This document shows, piece by piece, positions 60,992 to 64,000 of a stretch of 64,000 nucleotides of DNA. Source of the stretch: Sulfitobacter brevis (GTDB lineage: Bacteria; Pseudomonadota; Alphaproteobacteria; Rhodobacterales; Rhodobacteraceae); assembly GCF_900112755.1 (NCBI RefSeq), contig NZ_FOMW01000008.1, forward strand, positions 62,001-126,000, in the 5' to 3' direction. Both the position numbers and the translations under genes were made by a program. Under the pieces are notes generated by a model. That model had not been told where the DNA came from. It worked only from the letters and a program-made list of their open reading frames with translations, and did not search any database. Numbering within the stretch: the stretch's first letter is position 1; every line of letters begins with the position of its first letter.

Positions 60992-62380
60992 GTGCAGGGC
61001 GGGCGGTTCCTCACCGGATCGACCATGGGTCATGTGGTGCGGATGACTGCGACCGGCGCGATGGGCATTACTTTCGTGTTTCTCGTTGATGCAGCGGGCT
61101 TGCTGTGGATTTCGCAACTGGGCGAACCTGCGTTGGTGGCTGCCATCGGCTTTGCCTTTGCGGTGCAGTTCTTTTCGGTGTCGATTGCTGTCGGGTTGAT
61201 GATTGCGGCGACGGCGCTGATCTCACGCTCGATCGGGCAGGGCGCGCGGGCGCTGGCGCGGCGGCAGGCGGGGGCGTCGGTGGTGATTGCCGTGCTGATC
61301 CAGCTTGTCGTTGCGACGCTGGTCATTTTGGCGCGGCACGAGCTTGTTGGCTTCGCCGGTGCCACCGGAGAGACGGCGCGGCTGTCGGCGCGGTATCTGG
61401 CGATTACCATGCCGTCGCTGGTGCTGATGGCGGTGGCGTTGACCTGTTCGGGTGCCTTGCGGGCCGAGGGGCTGGGCGCGCAGTCGATGTATGTGACGCT
61501 TTATTCCGGGCTGGTTTTGATGGTGCTCGACCCGCTGTTGATCTTGTGGCTGGGGTTGGGGCTCGATGGTGCGGCCATTGGCTTGTTTGTGTTTCGGATT
61601 TGTTTGGTGGCACTGGCGCTGCATTATGCGGTGCGGCGCAATAATCTGGTGGCGGCCCCTAATCTGGCAGATTTGCGAGCGGTGTTTGTGCCCTTCATGG
61701 CTATCGCGACGCCTGCGATTGCCAACCAGATGTCGACGCCTGCGGGTAATTATCTGATGACCATCGTGATGGCACCCTTTGGCGATGACGCGGTCGCAGC
61801 TTGGGCCGTGGTCGGGCGGCTAACCGTCGTGGTGTTTGGAGGTATCTTTGCATTGTCTGGCGCAATTGGCGGCATCTTTGGCCAGAACTTTGGCGCAGGC
61901 CAGCTTGACCGGGTCCGCAGCACCTACCGTGATGCGCTGATATTCTGCGCGATCTATACGCTGGTGGCTTGGGGGCTGGTCGCGTCTGCTCTGCCGGTCA
62001 TCACCGACATCTTTGGCCTGAGCGGGCAGGGGCGTGCCGTATTGCAGGCGTTTTGCTATATCGGTGTCGGCGGCTTTGTCTTTGTCGGCGGGCTCTTTGT
62101 GTCGAACGCCGCGTTCAACAATCTAGGCAAGCCTGCACGGTCTACGCTGGTGAACTGGCTCAAAGATGGCGCGAGTTGGCCAGCGGCGCTGGCGCTGGCC
62201 ACGCTGTTTGGCGCACCGGGGGTAATATATGGCCAGACACTGGCAGGCGCGGTGATGGGGGTTATTGCCGCGATCTGGGGCTGGATATACGTCAACCGCC
62301 TGCAGGCAGCCGATCTGCGCACCCTTGACCCGCCGCCGCCGCGCCCCTACCCGAACCCTGATAGATACCGGAGAAGATAA
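60992..62380 (+). CDS. MATE-family efflux transporter
   Basis: About 462 residues with 12 predicted membrane helices in two MatE repeats. A GTG at 60992 is the likely start (MQGGRFLTGSTMGHVVRMTA), because FLTGSTMxHV is the conserved MATE opening and codons before it overlap the MFS gene. Segments LLWISQLGEPALVAAIGFAF and FGQNFGAGQLDRVRSTY are typical, the latter opening the second half. It exports cationic compounds in exchange for H+ or Na+. Its TAA stop overlaps the prmA ATG (TAATG). Confidence 0.9.
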   Translation: MQGGRFLTGSTMGHVVRMTATGAMGITFVFLVDAAGLLWISQLGEPALVAAIGFAFAVQFFSVSIAVGLMIAATALISRSIGQGARALARRQAGASVVIAVLIQLVVATLVILARHELVGFAGATGETARLSARYLAITMPSLVLMAVALTCSGALRAEGLGAQSMYVTLYSGLVLMVLDPLLILWLGLGLDGAAIGLFVFRICLVALALHYAVRRNNLVAAPNLADLRAVFVPFMAIATPAIANQMSTPAGNYLMTIVMAPFGDDAVAAWAVVGRLTVVVFGGIFALSGAIGGIFGQNFGAGQLDRVRSTYRDALIFCAIYTLVAWGLVASALPVITDIFGLSGQGRAVLQAFCYIGVGGFVFVGGLFVSNAAFNNLGKPARSTLVNWLKDGASWPAALALATLFGAPGVIYGQTLAGAVMGVIAAIWGWIYVNRLQAADLRTLDPPPPRPYPNPDRYRRR

Positions 62381-63252
62381 TGCCCACCTATACCGCACTG
62401 ACCACCCTTGAGGGCCGCGATGCGGCCTATAACCTCGGCGACGCCATGGAACGGCTTGTGCCTGAGCCAACCGGCGTGGGCGTTTTCGAAATGGAAGATG
62501 GCTCGGGCCTTTGGGAAGTCGGCGGTTATTTCGAAGATGTGCCCGATAGCACCGGACTGTCGGTATTGGCGGCCGCGATGGGGGCCAAGCCCTTTGTGGT
62601 CTCCGAAGTGCCCGAAACCGATTGGGTCGCCCATGTGCGGCGCGAGCTGGCACCGGTCGAGGCGGGGCGGTTTTTTGTCTATGGCAGCCATGACGCAGAC
62701 AAGGTGCCTGCGGATTGCGAACCTTTGTTGATCGAGGCCGCGATGGCTTTCGGCACTGGCCACCACGGGACGACCTTGGGCTGCTTGCGCGCGCTGGACC
62801 GTTTGGCGACAGACGGGTTTGCGGGACGCAATGTGGTGGATATCGGTTGTGGCACCGCGGTGCTGGCGATGGCGGCGGCGCGGATCTGGCCCGAGACTGT
62901 CATGGCCAGCGACATCGACGAAGTTGCCGTAGATGTGGCGCAGGCCAACGTAACCGCAAATGATCTCGAAGGGCGGGTGCAATGTTATGAGGCGGCAGGC
63001 TTTGATCATCCCAAGCTGGCCGAGGCCGCGCCTTTTGATCTGGTCTTTGCCAATATCCTGAAAGGGCCGCTGATCGCGCTGGCCCCCGATATGGCCACTG
63101 CCCTGCAACCTCAGGGGTATGCGATTCTTTCCGGCATCCTGAACGAGCAAGCCGACGAAGTGATCGAGGTTTATGCACGATCCGGCATCAGTCTGGTGCA
63201 CCGCGAGAGCATTGTTGACTGGACCACGCTGACCTTACAGAAAAAGACATAA
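62380..63252 (+). CDS. prmA: Ribosomal protein L11 methyltransferase
   Basis: A 290-residue SAM-dependent methyltransferase that trimethylates ribosomal protein L11. The N-terminal recognition domain (1-~100) is followed by MAFGTGHHGTTLGCLRALD, SAM motif I VVDIGCGTAVLAMAAARI, acidic motif ASDIDEVAVDVA, and FANILKGPLIALAPDM, a PrmA signature. Its ATG overlaps the MATE stop by one base (TAATG), so translation may depend on termination of the transporter message. GAGAAG 4 nt upstream also serves as ribosome site. Confidence 0.95.
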   Translation: MPTYTALTTLEGRDAAYNLGDAMERLVPEPTGVGVFEMEDGSGLWEVGGYFEDVPDSTGLSVLAAAMGAKPFVVSEVPETDWVAHVRRELAPVEAGRFFVYGSHDADKVPADCEPLLIEAAMAFGTGHHGTTLGCLRALDRLATDGFAGRNVVDIGCGTAVLAMAAARIWPETVMASDIDEVAVDVAQANVTANDLEGRVQCYEAAGFDHPKLAEAAPFDLVFANILKGPLIALAPDMATALQPQGYAILSGILNEQADEVIEVYARSGISLVHRESIVDWTTLTLQKKT

Positions 63253-63362
63253 TTCCGTCCGCATTTTAGGTGCATTTGAGGCAATTGCCCAGAAAATGCC
63301 GCATTTCAAACGTATACATAACGGGTCAAACGGTGGGGGCCGATTGAACATTAGAGGCTGCC

Positions 63363-63710
63363 ATGGTTGAGACACATGACCATTTCATCAAACGCCTGAA
63401 GTCCCTAGGGCGCAAACATGCCCAACTGACCCACGGCTATGTCACCCGCGTCGGAAAAGACGGTCTGATCGTTGTGAAACCCAAGCGGGCACGTCGCGGA
63501 TTTCCGTTCCAGATGCTGTTTATGCTCGTCATCGGGTTCTTCGGTTTCAAAGCCTTCATGTTGTCGGCGATTGGTCCGGTGACCTATAACGAGCGTCTGG
63601 CAAAGCTGGAGAATGGCTCGGTTCTGGAACAGGCTGGCGCCAAGGCGCTTGGCATCGACCCGATCACCGCGTCGGTCGCGAAAATCTCCGGTCCAATGTT
63701 GCGCCGCTAA
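63363..63710 (+). CDS. Small membrane protein, hypothetical
   Basis: A 115-residue protein. A basic N-terminal cytoplasmic region (HFIKRLKSLGRKHAQLTHGY, KPKRARRGFP) is followed by one membrane helix at about 48-70 (FQMLFMLVIGFFGFKAFML). The periplasmic tail contains YNERLAKLENGSVLEQAGAK, a short helical stretch. I recall similar proteins as unnamed Rhodobacterales conserved genes but cannot give a family. ATG at 63363. It stands alone 110 bp after prmA. Confidence 0.75.
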   Translation: MVETHDHFIKRLKSLGRKHAQLTHGYVTRVGKDGLIVVKPKRARRGFPFQMLFMLVIGFFGFKAFMLSAIGPVTYNERLAKLENGSVLEQAGAKALGIDPITASVAKISGPMLRR

Positions 63711-63870
63711 ACGATGCGGCGCCACCAAGGTTTGTTAACCAGTTTTTAGTTTCTGTCAAAAGTCTGTTGCGCCGCGTTGTTTGCCTTCAGCCCCGCATGT
63801 GCCATGTGCTGCACTGCGCGTGTCTTTAACGAGTTGCTCTCTGCCTCTTCAATTGCCGGAGGGGAAACAG

Positions 63871-63908
63871 AAAAAGCCGCGCCCCATTATAGAGGGACGC
63901 GGCTTTTT
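63871..63908. terminator. Bidirectional rho-independent terminator
   Basis: AAAAAGCCGCG (63871-63881) and CGCGGCTTTTT (63898-63908) form a strong stem, extended inside by CCC/GGG with a bulged A. T-runs occur on both strands. It best serves the leftward gene ending at 63955, 47 bp away. The 160 bp between 63711 and 63870 show no gene. Confidence 0.85.
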
Positions 63909-63954
63909 TTGTATCTGTCAGCAGGGCGCAGTGGACGCCACCGCGCGACTGGAT

Positions 63955-64000
63955 TTAGCGAATGAAATCGCTGTGGCTGACCATATCGATGTCGCCACGG
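63955..64000 (-). CDS. C-terminal end of a gene entering from the right edge
   Basis: Only the last 14 codons and TAA are in the window, reading RGDIDMVSHSDFIR-stop leftward. The Asp/Ser/His-rich ending is protein-like, and the terminator 47 bp downstream fits a real 3' end. Too short to identify. The frame is supported only by the terminator position and the coherent peptide, so confidence is moderate. Confidence 0.5.
   Translation of the reverse strand, partial: RGDIDMVSHSDFIR

Noticed and set aside
63711-63870. Possible small RNA ahead of the strong terminator
   Set aside because: No promoter or conserved RNA motif visible; the terminator is better explained by the leftward gene ending at 63955.

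Overview
The window is about 60% G+C, densely coded, and looks like chromosome of a marine alphaproteobacterium, most likely Rhodobacterales (Roseobacter group). The basis is gene content and family resemblance, not a marker gene: three TRAP transporter operons (one of TAXI type), an acyl-homoserine-lactone synthase, ergothioneine synthase EgtB, solitary MeaB, DUF484-XerC, and a SigK/RskA-like ECF sigma pair. No rRNA, tRNA, CRISPR array, insertion sequence or prophage was recognised.

Layout. 1-7.9 kb: a leftward catabolic operon (TRAP DctP-DctQ-DctM, IlvD/Edd-family dehydratase, 3-hydroxyisobutyrate-dehydrogenase-like enzyme, SDR cut by the window edge) with a divergent LysR regulator. 8-10 kb: periplasmic Cu,Zn-SOD and EgtB. 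10.4-12.5 kb: cytochrome P450 and an SRPBCC protein. 12.7-15 kb: a membrane histidine kinase divergent from an AHL synthase that has no LuxR neighbour. 15-18 kb: a metallo-beta-lactamase-fold protein with a degenerate metal motif behind a perfect 18-bp palindrome, a DUF6194 protein and RsgA. 18-22.8 kb: a six-gene thiamin salvage operon thiM-thiE-thiD-thiY-thiZ-thiX behind a TPP riboswitch. 22.8-28.3 kb: amine oxidase, LuxR-type regulator, aminotransferase, M20 amidohydrolase, EamA permease.

28.4-36.5 kb: aldehyde dehydrogenase, hydroxyacid dehydrogenase, a second TRAP system, an MFS permease and an AraC regulator. 36.5-39.4 kb: six leftward genes for small secreted or membrane proteins of unknown function, the first carrying a 2-bp frameshift. 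39.8-44 kb: a TAXI-TRAP transporter and a DUF481 outer-membrane protein. 44-48.2 kb: a leftward cluster (FAD oxidoreductase, HpaI-type aldolase, uronate-dehydrogenase-like enzyme, MarR regulator) and a DsbA-fold isomerase. 48.5-50.7 kb: ECF sigma factor, anti-sigma factor, exported MsrB and a DoxX protein, a probable envelope oxidative-stress unit. 50.8-64 kb: mostly housekeeping genes (HrpB, MeaB, PACE transporter, XerC, DUF484, transaldolase-like Fsa, PriA, MFS, MATE, PrmA, a small membrane protein) and the end of one further gene.

The most distinctive observations are: a GC-rich stem-loop between the binding-protein gene and the permease genes in all three TRAP operons; a TPP riboswitch whose expression platform appears to pair away the thiM Shine-Dalgarno sequence; the frameshift in an otherwise coherent secreted SH3-like gene; two similar ECF-type promoter candidates in front of the sigma and msrB genes; and the palindromic operator ahead of the degenerate MBL protein. 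I did not find a clearly novel defence or mobile system.
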